Shown here piece after piece: positions 18,475 through 27,438 of a stretch of DNA of 48,365 nucleotides. Where the stretch lies: positions 1 to 48,365 of the forward strand of contig CAJBYR010000043.1 in assembly GCA_903959855.1 (NCBI GenBank). Reading direction: 5' to 3'. A program made the translations under genes and the position numbers. How positions within the stretch are numbered: the stretch's first letter is position 1; every line of letters begins with the position of its first letter. The notes below the pieces were generated by a model that was given only the letters and a program-made list of their open reading frames with translations, ran no database searches and was not told the DNA's origin. The DNA is from an uncultured beta proteobacterium. Its GTDB lineage: Bacteria; Pseudomonadota; Gammaproteobacteria; Burkholderiales; Rhodocyclaceae.

Positions 18475-18815
18475 ATACAGTAATTCCAAAGCCATGGGGG
18501 CAAGAGGAAGTGCTTCACATCGATGACCGATATCTGCTAAAGCGACTGACAATGAAGGCCGGACACCGGTGCAGCCTTCAGTACCACCGGAAGAAGAACG
18601 AAACGATATACGTCGTGCATGGCAGTCTTGTTGTCTTCGTTGGCGCCAGTGGAGAGGAACTCGAACAAAGAGTACTCCAGGCAGGCGAACACATCACGAT
18701 CATACCCGGCACAATCCACCGCATGGAGGCCAAGGACGACTGCGTGTATCTTGAAGCTTCCACGCCCGAGATGGACGACGTGGTCAGGCTTTCAGATGAC
18801 TACTCCCGCGCATAG
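18471..18815 (+). CDS. Cupin, mannose-6-phosphate isomerase type II-like domain
   Basis: 114 residues. The open frame extends upstream, but the ATG at 18471 overlaps the previous stop and gives the family start (IPKPWGQEEVL). The protein corresponds to the cupin half of type II phosphomannose isomerase/GDP-mannose pyrophosphorylase, standing alone. Metal ligands are visible in LQYHRKKNETIYVVHG and PGTIHRME. It should isomerise a phosphorylated aldose/ketose or bind a sugar. The next gene starts 20 bases before its end, so the two products are co-translated. Confidence 0.85.
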   Translation: MNTVIPKPWGQEEVLHIDDRYLLKRLTMKAGHRCSLQYHRKKNETIYVVHGSLVVFVGASGEELEQRVLQAGEHITIIPGTIHRMEAKDDCVYLEASTPEMDDVVRLSDDYSRA

Positions 18816-20439
18816 TAGTTCGACGCTCAAGTACAAGGTATTCATCCCGTGCGCCGGAACGGGTTCCCGCTTGGGCAGCAAAACGCGCTTCCTGAACAAG
18901 GCGCTGGTTACTGTCGGACTCAAACCGGCGATTTCCCGACTCATCGAGAAAATCTCGCCCGAAATTCCGATTGTGATAGCGCTGGGCTACGGGGGTAACA
19001 CGCTCCGTGATGTCCTGGCTCTCGGGTACCCTAACCACGCCTTCGAGTTTGTCACCGTTGATCCATTCGAAGGATCTGGATCGGGGCTAGGTTTCACCCT
19101 GCTTGCGGCGCGCGAGCATCTTCAAACGCCATTTGTTTTTTGCGCTTGCGACACGCTCTTTACTGGAACCGTTCCACCGCCAGATCGCGGTTGGGTTGCT
19201 TACGCCTCCCTCCCCTCCGGAAGAAGCCTCAACGAATTTCGCTGCCTGACCTTACAGAACCGGGAAACAACATATGCCATCGATTTGACCGAAAAGGGCC
19301 AACACCGGGATGGAAGTGTTCCCTATGTTGGCATGGCCGGCATCCCCGACTATGTGGAGTTCTGGAACGAACTGTCCGCTGGCGGGAGCCAGGCCGTCGA
19401 AATTGGCGAGTCATATGCTTTGGAGCGGCTCCTGAAGACCCGGAACTACGCGGCCGTGAATATAGACGACTGGTGCGACACCGGCTCGCTTTCGGGTCTC
19501 ATTCAAGCAAACCAAAGGTTCTTGCCCGAGGAAAAGGCGACCGTCCTCGAAAAAGAGAACGAAGCGATCTGGTTCATCGGGAACCAGGTCATCAAGTTCA
19601 GCGACGACGTTCGCTTCATTTCGCAGCGCGTTGATCGAGCGCACACCTTGCAGGGATTCGTCCCAACAATTACGGGCTCAGGCCGAAACGTTTATGCGTA
19701 TGAGAAGGCCAACGGCACTATCCTCTCCGAAGGCATCTCCGTCGCCGAATTTGGGGAATTCCTGAACTGGCTTGAGTCCTTCTGGAAGACTCAGATCCTG
19801 CGAGCCGATGAACCGGCCTCATTCCGGCAGGCATGCGATCGCTTCTATCGAGACAAGACCTTCGAACGAGTGAAACTCTTTCACGAGAAATTCGGTCCTT
19901 TTGCCCAAGGCGAAGGCAATATCAACGGTCGCGACTATGCGACCACCGAAGCGATCCTAAAACGCACTCCGTGGCACCAACTTTCGAACGGTACTCCGGT
20001 AAGGCTGCATGGGGACCTGCATTTCGAGAACGTCCTGCGCGTCGGGGGCGATCGAAAGTTCATGCTCTTGGACTGGAGACAGAATTTCTCGGGCATTCTG
20101 GAATATGGAGACCTCTACTACGACCTGGCCAAACTCAACCATGGACTGATCGTCAACCATGGGTTGATTGCGCTCGACCGCTACGAGGTTCGAACAGAAG
20201 GCAACAGCATTTGCTTTGAATTCGAGCGCCTTTCGGTTCTGATCGAGTGTGAAGAATTTCTTTATTCCTATCTTGCCCGCACCGGGCGACTGGTTGAAAA
20301 GACCCGGATTGTGACAGCCCTGATCTTTCTCAACATAGCCGCGCTCCATCATGAGCCGTATGCCAGACTTCTCTACTGCTTGGGCAAAACCATGCTTTCC
20401 GATGCGATCGACCGTCAGACCGGAACGGAAACACGTTGA
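18796..20439 (+). CDS. Fused sugar nucleotidyltransferase and APH/choline-kinase-like kinase
   Basis: 547 residues from the ATG at 18796. The N-terminal domain (about 12-240) is an NTP transferase with FIPCAGTGSRLGS and FVFCACDTLF. The C-terminal domain (about 250-540) is an aminoglycoside phosphotransferase/choline kinase fold with catalytic VRLHGDLHFENVL near 400 and the metal-binding LLDWRQNF near 423. A kinase fused to a nucleotidyltransferase suggests a salvage-like pair: phosphorylate a substrate, then make its NDP- or CDP-derivative, analogous to FKP for fucose or LicA/LicC for choline. Both active sites look complete. The neighbouring aldolase-like, cupin and HAD genes suggest a sugar substrate. 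The nucleotide used is unknown. Confidence 0.85.
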   Translation: MTTPAHSSSTLKYKVFIPCAGTGSRLGSKTRFLNKALVTVGLKPAISRLIEKISPEIPIVIALGYGGNTLRDVLALGYPNHAFEFVTVDPFEGSGSGLGFTLLAAREHLQTPFVFCACDTLFTGTVPPPDRGWVAYASLPSGRSLNEFRCLTLQNRETTYAIDLTEKGQHRDGSVPYVGMAGIPDYVEFWNELSAGGSQAVEIGESYALERLLKTRNYAAVNIDDWCDTGSLSGLIQANQRFLPEEKATVLEKENEAIWFIGNQVIKFSDDVRFISQRVDRAHTLQGFVPTITGSGRNVYAYEKANGTILSEGISVAEFGEFLNWLESFWKTQILRADEPASFRQACDRFYRDKTFERVKLFHEKFGPFAQGEGNINGRDYATTEAILKRTPWHQLSNGTPVRLHGDLHFENVLRVGGDRKFMLLDWRQNFSGILEYGDLYYDLAKLNHGLIVNHGLIALDRYEVRTEGNSICFEFERLSVLIECEEFLYSYLARTGRLVEKTRIVTALIFLNIAALHHEPYARLLYCLGKTMLSDAIDRQTGTETR

Positions 20440-20440
20440 A

Positions 20441-21571
20441 ATGAATCTGATAGACAGGAATGAAAGCATAATAACGGGCGGGGCGAATCTGGAACCACTT
20501 CATGTCATTCCGAAGGTTCCCGTTTTCTTTGGTTGCGTCGACCATCCGCAGGCCGACGATCTGTATGTCGACATGCGATGGATGATCTGTCCGGACAGCG
20601 GAGTCATCCAACTGGACAAGCTCATTCCCCCGGAGGTCCTGTATCAGGAACAGCACATGGACGGAACGGGGCCCACTTGGGCGGCTTACTGCGATACCTT
20701 TTCCGATTTCCTCGTCAACCGCATCGGAACGAAAGTCATCGAGATTGGAGGGGGCGCGGGAAAGCTCGCGGAGGCAGTGGTAGCCAAGCGCAAGGATTGC
20801 CGATGGACGATAGTCGAGGCAAATCCGCTGCATCCCGGCGGAAATCGGATCGAGGTGAACAAGCAATACTTCGACAATCGATTCACCTGCCTTGAAACTC
20901 CGGACACCGTCGATTTTTCTCAAGTTCTTGAGCATGCCTATGACCCAGGGGAATTTCTGAAGACCATATTCAGGATTCTTCCGGGCGGCGGAAAGCTATG
21001 CTTCGGCTATCCCGATTTGAAGCACTGGCTGGAGCGCAAGTTCACCAATGCGATCAACTTCGAGCACTCCATGCTATTGACCGACTATTTTGTGGATTAC
21101 CTGCTGGCGCGAGAGGGATTCGAGATTCACGAGAAGACCGCATATGACAATCATCATTTCTTTTACAGTTGCGTGAAGGCTCGTGTACCTGCCGTCCTCC
21201 CCCGCATTGTCAATCACTATGACGAATACAAGCGCATTTATTGCGACTACCGGAGCTATTACGAGTCATTGGTGCAAGATCTGAACCAACGGGTGAAAGA
21301 CTTTGCCGGCCCCGTGTTCGTGTTTGGTGCGCACATCTTCGCTCAAGCCCTGTTCCAGTTTGGCCTTGACGAAGCAAGAGTAGAAGGCCTGCTGGACAAT
21401 TCGAGACTGAAGCAGGGGCGCAGACTTTATGGATCACGCCTCAGAGTTTTTTCTCCGGAGACAATTCGCGGGCTTAATGATGTCGCGGTGATCTTGAAGG
21501 TTGGCTTGCACCGCGATGGAATCCTCGACCAACTGAAGTCGATCAATCCCAACGTGGTTGTATTCGAATGA
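20441..21571 (+). CDS. Class I SAM-dependent methyltransferase, sugar C-methyltransferase-like
   Basis: 376 residues. The start is the ATG one base after the preceding stop; the open frame upstream is ignored because it lies inside the fused kinase gene. SAM motif VIEIGGGAGKL is near 100, and SQVLEHAYDPGEFL and the INFEHSMLLTDYF segment follow. A C-terminal Rossmann-like part has FVFGAHIFAQALFQFG. The layout resembles the NovU/TcaB9 family, but the N-terminal zinc cysteines are not evident. It probably methylates a sugar nucleotide or the growing glycan. Confidence 0.8.
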   Translation: MNLIDRNESIITGGANLEPLHVIPKVPVFFGCVDHPQADDLYVDMRWMICPDSGVIQLDKLIPPEVLYQEQHMDGTGPTWAAYCDTFSDFLVNRIGTKVIEIGGGAGKLAEAVVAKRKDCRWTIVEANPLHPGGNRIEVNKQYFDNRFTCLETPDTVDFSQVLEHAYDPGEFLKTIFRILPGGGKLCFGYPDLKHWLERKFTNAINFEHSMLLTDYFVDYLLAREGFEIHEKTAYDNHHFFYSCVKARVPAVLPRIVNHYDEYKRIYCDYRSYYESLVQDLNQRVKDFAGPVFVFGAHIFAQALFQFGLDEARVEGLLDNSRLKQGRRLYGSRLRVFSPETIRGLNDVAVILKVGLHRDGILDQLKSINPNVVVFE

Positions 21572-21642
21572 TTTTGGGAGCAGTGGCAATTTTCCGACAT
21601 CGCAACACACGGTGATGTGACTGGAATCCACGCTCATCTTCG

Positions 21643-22911
21643 ATGACACTCCAAAACAATTCCCGCCTGCTGATCCTTGACAATCCACAAGCGACGTCGT
21701 TGTACGGACATACGGTTAGCGAATGGCTGGCCGGATCCAAGCTCGTTCCAAAGTGGCCCTTTTTGATCGATCTCCTCAGGGAAGGGAAAGCAGCCCTATA
21801 TGACGATGGGCGGCGATCGATGACTTTCCCGAACGAGGGCAAATGGATTCAGGCAGAGCCCTTCCTGCACAAAGCCGAGCTTTATCTTTGGTTGCTCATT
21901 CATCGCCTCAATCCATTTCGAGTGCGGATCGTGAAGGACCTCAGGCAGCTATCGGCGGAAAATGTCCTATTCAGTTTCTATATCGGACGAATGGGTGTGG
22001 CAAAGGCACCCGATGACCAAGCCTATCAGGACTGCAAGTCGATCAAGATGGTCCATATGAGTCATTGCATGTGCAATCCGAGGCTTGGAGCGGCCAATCT
22101 CGAAAGGCTCGGTGTTTCAGTTCTAATGGCTGAGGCCGATCTCTCCGATAGCGGCTACTTCGAGAAGTACTTCGGGGCACTGAATCTGCCGTTCCTCGTT
22201 CTGCCTTATGGATTCAGCGAGAGATTCCGGCGAACAACCGCGTGGGTAAGCCGCGCAGGAAAATGCGCAGCGACAGGAACATTCCAGCGCATCGGCAGCC
22301 AAGAGGTGATTTGGAACGAATTCACCGAGTATTTCAAGACCGATACCTTCCATCCGCTAAGGCGGAATATTTTTCAGCATCGAGACCAGTTGGCGGATGT
22401 TTTTGACATCCGGATGTCCGACCTGGACGCCGAGATAGAGCCCGCCACCGAAAGGCATCCCGCGAACAGAGGATCTCCCCTACGAAATGTATACGAGTTT
22501 GCCCGCAAGTACTACGAGGAAAGAATGAGGCCGTTTCACGGCAGACGAAAGTACTATGACTTCGATATCGTGAGCTTTTACAATGCCAACAAGCTCTTTG
22601 TTGTCCCGGAAGAGCATATCGGCCTGCCTCCTATTGGCTTCGTTGAAGGAATGGCCTGCGGTGCAGGCTACCTAGGGCTGGATCACGACATGTATCGAGA
22701 CCTCGGAATGGTACCTGGAGTGCACTACATCCCTTACGACGGATCCCTCGAGGACCTTGTCGAAATGGTCCGCTACTACCTCGCCAATGATGACCGGTTG
22801 CGGGCGATTGCGAATAGCGGCCACGAGTTCATTTCCGCCAATTTGTCAGGAGAAATGGTCAAGCAAAGATTTCTTGACGAACTTCGCGACCTTCAAACAT
22901 CATCGGGATAG
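21643..22911 (+). CDS. GT-B (family-1/4-like) glycosyltransferase
   Basis: 422 residues. The N-terminal half has no strong motif. The C-terminal half has VSFYNANKLFVVPEEHIGLPP and then IGFVEGMACGAGYLG, corresponding to the donor-binding E-x-G-x-A-C-G segment of group-1 glycosyltransferases. It ends with a typical helix that crosses back to the N-terminal domain. It lies 71 bases downstream of the methyltransferase and 34 bases before hddA. It may transfer the heptose or the unusual sugar. Specificity unknown. Confidence 0.75.
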   Translation: MTLQNNSRLLILDNPQATSLYGHTVSEWLAGSKLVPKWPFLIDLLREGKAALYDDGRRSMTFPNEGKWIQAEPFLHKAELYLWLLIHRLNPFRVRIVKDLRQLSAENVLFSFYIGRMGVAKAPDDQAYQDCKSIKMVHMSHCMCNPRLGAANLERLGVSVLMAEADLSDSGYFEKYFGALNLPFLVLPYGFSERFRRTTAWVSRAGKCAATGTFQRIGSQEVIWNEFTEYFKTDTFHPLRRNIFQHRDQLADVFDIRMSDLDAEIEPATERHPANRGSPLRNVYEFARKYYEERMRPFHGRRKYYDFDIVSFYNANKLFVVPEEHIGLPPIGFVEGMACGAGYLGLDHDMYRDLGMVPGVHYIPYDGSLEDLVEMVRYYLANDDRLRAIANSGHEFISANLSGEMVKQRFLDELRDLQTSSG

Positions 22912-22945
22912 CAGATCCAGTTCTGAGCCATTCCCCTAACTCGCC

Positions 22946-23938
22946 ATGCTACTCATATCCCGAACCCCTCTTCGCGTCAGCCTATTCGGCGGTGGCACCG
23001 ACTACCCGGATTACTACTTGGAGCGGCGCGGAGCGGTAGTGGGCCTCGCCATAGACAAGTACATCTACATCGCCGCGCTCAAGCTATCCGGAATCCAGTC
23101 ATATCAGTACCGCATCGCATACTCCAGGGTCGAACACGTCGATTCCGTTGCCGAGATCCAGCACAACGCCGTCAAGGCGGCGTTCGACCACTACGACATA
23201 GCCTGCCCCGTCGATCTGAGCGTCATGGCCGACATGCCGGCCAATTCCGGACTCGGCAGTTCCTCGAGTTTTTCCGTCGGGCTGCTGAACCTGATAGCCC
23301 ACCTGAAAGGGCAGCAAGTCACCAAGCTGGATCTTGCCCTGAATGCCATCCACCTTGAACGAGATCTACTCAAAGAGAACGTCGGAGTCCAGGACCAGCT
23401 CCATGCCGCATTCGGCGGAATCAACCGGTTCGATCTCGACGGCAAGAACTTCCGCATCACGCCGATGATGATGCGCGGCGAATGCCTGCATCAACTGATG
23501 CAGTCCTTGGTGCTGGTCCACACAGGCGTCAGTCGCCATGCGTCCGCAGTGGTTTCCGAGCAACTTCAGCGGACCCGCAGCGGGACCATCGACCGCCAGC
23601 TGGATTCCATGCTTTCGCTGGTTGACCAGGCGTGTGACATTCTCACCTCCAGCCAGCCCGAGCACATGCTGCAGGAGCTTGGGGCGATGCTGAACGACTC
23701 GTGGATGCTGAAGCGGACGCTATCCCCCATGGTCAGCACTGCCGAAATCGATGCGCTTTTTGACAAGGCAATGACCCTGGGAGCCCTTGGCGGAAAGCTC
23801 TGCGGAGCAGGCGGTGGCGGCTTCTTGCTGATGATCGTTCCCCCGCCAGCCCGCGATTCGTTCATTGAGGCAATGGCGCCCGCCAGAGTGATCAACATTG
23901 GGTTGGACACCCAGGGTTCGACCATCATCTATTCGTGA
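22946..23938 (+). CDS. hddA: D-glycero-alpha-D-manno-heptose-7-phosphate kinase
   Basis: 330 residues, a GHMP kinase. The N-terminus SRTPLRVSLFGGGTDYPDYY is diagnostic for HddA-like enzymes. The phosphate-binding loop GLGSSSS is at residues 102-108 and the C-terminal KLCGAGGGGFLL motif is intact. HddA phosphorylates heptose-7-phosphate at C1, giving the bisphosphate later activated by HddC; an HddC-like gene is at 7369-8136. The route leads to GDP-D-glycero-D-manno-heptose for an O-antigen or S-layer glycan. Its stop overlaps the GTG of the next gene (GTGA). Confidence 0.92.
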   Translation: MLLISRTPLRVSLFGGGTDYPDYYLERRGAVVGLAIDKYIYIAALKLSGIQSYQYRIAYSRVEHVDSVAEIQHNAVKAAFDHYDIACPVDLSVMADMPANSGLGSSSSFSVGLLNLIAHLKGQQVTKLDLALNAIHLERDLLKENVGVQDQLHAAFGGINRFDLDGKNFRITPMMMRGECLHQLMQSLVLVHTGVSRHASAVVSEQLQRTRSGTIDRQLDSMLSLVDQACDILTSSQPEHMLQELGAMLNDSWMLKRTLSPMVSTAEIDALFDKAMTLGALGGKLCGAGGGGFLLMIVPPPARDSFIEAMAPARVINIGLDTQGSTIIYS

Positions 23939-25200
23939 GCATCGAGAACGCCCCGGCGCTGGTCCTAGTCGATCCGCTACTCAAGGATTTCGCCCATCAC
24001 CACTTCAACTACGACATGGCCATCGTCCGCGCGGCACGGGAGCGCGGAATGCCCGCGAGGCTGCTGGCTAACCGTGCGGCATCGGACGGGGTCATTGCCG
24101 AGCTGCAAGCTGAACCGGTACTCAGGCCTCTTGCCTACGAACCAATACGGTTTGAATTGCTGAACAGGCTTCGTATCGGGCCAGCGTTGCAGTTTCTGTA
24201 TGCTGTCATCGTGCGTTTCCTTGACCTGCGAAAGCATCTCGGATCCTCCGTCCCCCGCAGCACCATGGTATTCGTTCCGACCTGCGATGCGCGCAATCTT
24301 GCGGCATGGATTCTCTGGTGCGCCTGCCAGTCCAGCGCGACGTCCCCGGTGGTATTCCTGATGCTGCGGTTTCCCTGTGTGCGCAAGGACGACGAACCGC
24401 TGTCCGGTGCGATTCGAGCCGGGTATGCACTGTCGCTCCGGTTCCTTCCCCGGCTGGATGCCGCAGAGCGAATCAAGCTCTGTACCGACAGCAAGTTGCT
24501 GGCACAGCAGTATGGCGAACTGACGAGACGGCACATTGCGGTGCTTCCCATCCCGCACACGGAAGCATTCGTTGCTGGTCCGACCGTCGATCGCAAAGGC
24601 CGCGATTCGCGCGCCAGCGTCATTGTCGCCCTGGGCGACGCACGGAAGGAGAAGGGTTTCGACATTCTGGTGGACGCGATCATCACCGCGGCGTCTTCAA
24701 AGCTTGGTGGGGAACTCGTCTTCAAGGTGCACTGCCCCGTGCATGCGACGCACCTCGAAATGCAGCGCCATGTCGATCGACTGAGCAAGCTGGCGCCAGG
24801 CAACGTGCACCTGATTCAGGCATTTCTTTCCGCAGAGGAGTACTACTCGCTACTGGAAAGTGCCGATATCGTGGTCATGCCGTACCGGCAGGAGAGCTAC
24901 GCAAGCAGGACATCCGGGCCGCTGATCGAAGCCATGGCAGCAGGAAAGATCGTGATTGGAACCGATCGGACCTGGCTAAGTGAGGAGATCGCGAAATATG
25001 GAGGGGGTCTGACCTTCAGGGACTGCGATAGCGACGACCTTTCGCTGGCTATCATGACGGCCCATCGCGACCGGACCATCCTGCTCGAACTGGCTTCCAG
25101 TGGCTCAAAGGCTGTCCGGGCGGAACACAATCCGGAAAATTTCCTGGACTGTCTCGCCGATATCGCGATGCCGCGCGCGACAACCACAGCCTCATTCTGA
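23935..25200 (+). CDS. Family-4-like glycosyltransferase
   Basis: 421 residues with a GT-B fold. VIVALGDARKEKGFDILVDAI near 228 is the start of the donor-binding domain, and SRTSGPLIEAMAAGKIVIG near 325 holds the E-x7 segment that contacts the nucleotide sugar. It begins at GTG overlapping the hddA stop, so it is probably coupled to it, making GDP-heptose a reasonable donor. The acceptor is unknown. Confidence 0.87.
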   Translation: MSIENAPALVLVDPLLKDFAHHHFNYDMAIVRAARERGMPARLLANRAASDGVIAELQAEPVLRPLAYEPIRFELLNRLRIGPALQFLYAVIVRFLDLRKHLGSSVPRSTMVFVPTCDARNLAAWILWCACQSSATSPVVFLMLRFPCVRKDDEPLSGAIRAGYALSLRFLPRLDAAERIKLCTDSKLLAQQYGELTRRHIAVLPIPHTEAFVAGPTVDRKGRDSRASVIVALGDARKEKGFDILVDAIITAASSKLGGELVFKVHCPVHATHLEMQRHVDRLSKLAPGNVHLIQAFLSAEEYYSLLESADIVVMPYRQESYASRTSGPLIEAMAAGKIVIGTDRTWLSEEIAKYGGGLTFRDCDSDDLSLAIMTAHRDRTILLELASSGSKAVRAEHNPENFLDCLADIAMPRATTTASF

Positions 25201-25207
25201 TCCGACT

Positions 25208-26038
25208 ATGCTTCCGCTTCGATCCCTGCTATCCGTAACACGGCTACTCGCCGGATTCCTGTCTCCGCGGTCACGCAGCGGACAGAGTTGGAGCGATGCT
25301 CTGTCACTGGTGCAAACCGGTGCTTGCGCCGCCGTCTCGCTGGACTGCTTCGATACCCTTCTGGCTCGCGGAATTCCCGACCACGAGCAGCTTGTGCTAG
25401 CCGAAACCGCTGGCATGGAAGCCGGATATTCCGCGCTCCAGGCTCGCGACAACCTGCGCGTTGCCCACCAGCGCGCCAAACACCTTTCGGGAGGTGATCA
25501 GGAACCCACGGCAGCGTCGATCTGGGTCCAGTATTGCATCATCAGCGGACTCTCCGAACAGGTGGCAACGCAACTGTGCGCTCACGAGCTGAAACTACTG
25601 GAAATGACCTCGATCGCGTCTGCGGACGCCTTGAATCTTGTCGCGGCCATCGAGTCTCGCCGACTGCCGTGGATCGTTTGCTCCGATACGCGCTTGTCGG
25701 CGTCCGTGCTGTCCGGCCTCCTGCGCGGCAAGGGTTTCGCCATTGCACCGGAATCAATCTTTTCCTCCTCCGATCACCGCAAGAGCAAGTTCCGTGGCGG
25801 CCTCCATTCAATCGCGTATCAGCACGTGGTTGAAACCCTTGGGCGAGACATCCCGCCCTCGGCCATTCTGCATGTCGGTGACAATTTCTTCGCCGACAAC
25901 TGCTCTGCCGCAAGTTTCGGCATGCGGTCCGTCAATGTGCCTGCGGCATCGCTCCAGCCAGGGCAAGCCGCTGACACCGATGCCATCAACGCATATCTCG
26001 AATTGGTGCGGCGAGACCTCGCCCTCGACAATCGATGA
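25208..26038 (+). CDS. HAD-superfamily protein, N-terminal half of a COG5610-type protein
   Basis: 276 residues from the ATG at 25208. Motif I reads SLDCFDTLL, with the nucleophile Asp46, while the usual second aspartate at +2 is Phe48. Motif II is IVCSDTRLS and motif IV ILHVGDNFFADN. The missing +2 acid means it may not be a standard phosphatase. Proteins of this family are found beside glycosyltransferases and often carry a long C-terminal domain. Here that domain is the next gene, coupled by ATGA. Function unknown. Confidence 0.75.
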   Translation: MLPLRSLLSVTRLLAGFLSPRSRSGQSWSDALSLVQTGACAAVSLDCFDTLLARGIPDHEQLVLAETAGMEAGYSALQARDNLRVAHQRAKHLSGGDQEPTAASIWVQYCIISGLSEQVATQLCAHELKLLEMTSIASADALNLVAAIESRRLPWIVCSDTRLSASVLSGLLRGKGFAIAPESIFSSSDHRKSKFRGGLHSIAYQHVVETLGRDIPPSAILHVGDNFFADNCSAASFGMRSVNVPAASLQPGQAADTDAINAYLELVRRDLALDNR

Positions 26039-27366
26039 GCATGACTGATACCGCCGGCCGGACCGACGTCGATCTGGCTGCCTACAAGCTGGGATACTGC
26101 GAGCTCGGCAGCATCTTCACCTGCTTCGGCCATCTGCTCCTGAGGCACGCGCATCAATTGCGCAGCAATCGCCTGGCATTCGTCTCCCGCGACGGCGACT
26201 TGTTGATGCGCTGTACCGCAAGACTGGCTGAACGCATCGGAAGTGGGGAGCGACCGGCCTTGTCCTATGTGCATATTTCCCGCCAGACCTCATTTCTACC
26301 CGCGCTGGAAACCATCGACAAGCAAGCGCTGGACGCGGCTCTGGAGCTTCGCGGGCAACGGAGCACCTTGGCGGAAGCGCTGACCTATCTTGGCATGCCG
26401 TTGACACCGATCGCCCCGATACTCGCCCGCCTGTCTATCTCGCCCGAGCGAGGGCGCGTTTCTCCAAGCGCAATTTCCTTGCTGGTTGGTGACGAGCAGT
26501 TTCGATTCGCCGTCCGGCAGGAAAGCGGGCGGCAGAAGACCCTGCTAGCCGCCTACCTCCAGCAGGAGCGTATCGGCGCTGGAGTCGAAACGCTGCTGGT
26601 TGACGTCGGTTGGCGCGGTTCGATCCTGTCCAACATGAAGATCGCATTTGCCGGAACGTCGGGGTTCGAGCCGCCGGCCGGCGCGTATTTCGGCCTGTGG
26701 TCGGAAGGCAAGCCGTTATCGGGATTCCCGACGGGCACCGTCGGTCTGATTGCCGATATCAGGCGACGACGCAACGTGCTGGAAGCCTCTGCATGGTTTG
26801 CGGCCTTTCTGCTCGAGGCCGTCTGCCGCGCCAACGAAGGCACCACGGTCGGCTATGAGTTCCGTGGCGATAAAGTTTCGCCGATCCTGGCGGGCGACTC
26901 GGAAAGCAGGCGCGCCGAAGAACGGGTCGTGCCTGTAGTTGCCGAAATTCGACGGGGAATCATCGACTATATTGACGAGAACGGCGCTACCAGCGACTGG
27001 CTTGGCGCTTCCAGCGATCAACTGCGAAGACGCACCCAGCGTTCCCTGTTGCGCCTGGCCTGCTTTCCGGATGCCAGGGAGATCGGGGTCGGCGCCGAGT
27101 TGGTGCACACCGAAGGACATGCGCCAGACTGGTGGGTGCCGCTGATCGATGCGACAGGCGCGGACCCGCTGTCTCACCCGCGCCGCTGGCTCGCCGGGCT
27201 TGCGTCTCCTTGGCGTGCCGGCTATATTCGACATACCGGTGGCCCGGTTCTGGCTGCCGGTTTTCTGCTTCTGGAGTCTGCATTACTGGTCGCGTCTCCC
27301 TACGTCCGCTCCCTAGTGTCCCGAACGGCTCGACGGGCGGCCGGAGTGGGTTTCCGTCCATCGTGA
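26035..27366 (+). CDS. C-terminal half of a COG5610-type HAD-associated protein
   Basis: 443 residues. It has the conserved FVSRDGDLLMR near residue 52 and YVHISRQTSFLPAL near 80, features of the C-terminal region of COG5610-like proteins. It also has LLVDVGWRGSI and a hydrophobic stretch near the C-terminus. It starts in an ATGA overlap with the HAD gene and reads in a different frame, so what is one protein elsewhere is two here. Biochemical role unknown; the locus suggests glycan assembly or modification. The split could be natural or an old frameshift. Confidence 0.65.
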   Translation: MSMTDTAGRTDVDLAAYKLGYCELGSIFTCFGHLLLRHAHQLRSNRLAFVSRDGDLLMRCTARLAERIGSGERPALSYVHISRQTSFLPALETIDKQALDAALELRGQRSTLAEALTYLGMPLTPIAPILARLSISPERGRVSPSAISLLVGDEQFRFAVRQESGRQKTLLAAYLQQERIGAGVETLLVDVGWRGSILSNMKIAFAGTSGFEPPAGAYFGLWSEGKPLSGFPTGTVGLIADIRRRRNVLEASAWFAAFLLEAVCRANEGTTVGYEFRGDKVSPILAGDSESRRAEERVVPVVAEIRRGIIDYIDENGATSDWLGASSDQLRRRTQRSLLRLACFPDAREIGVGAELVHTEGHAPDWWVPLIDATGADPLSHPRRWLAGLASPWRAGYIRHTGGPVLAAGFLLLESALLVASPYVRSLVSRTARRAAGVGFRPS

Positions 27367-27438
27367 CGCCGACGAGCAAAATGAAAACTCGACTGCGCCG
27401 GTAGCCATCGCCTTCATACCATCTGATCGAATCTCCGC

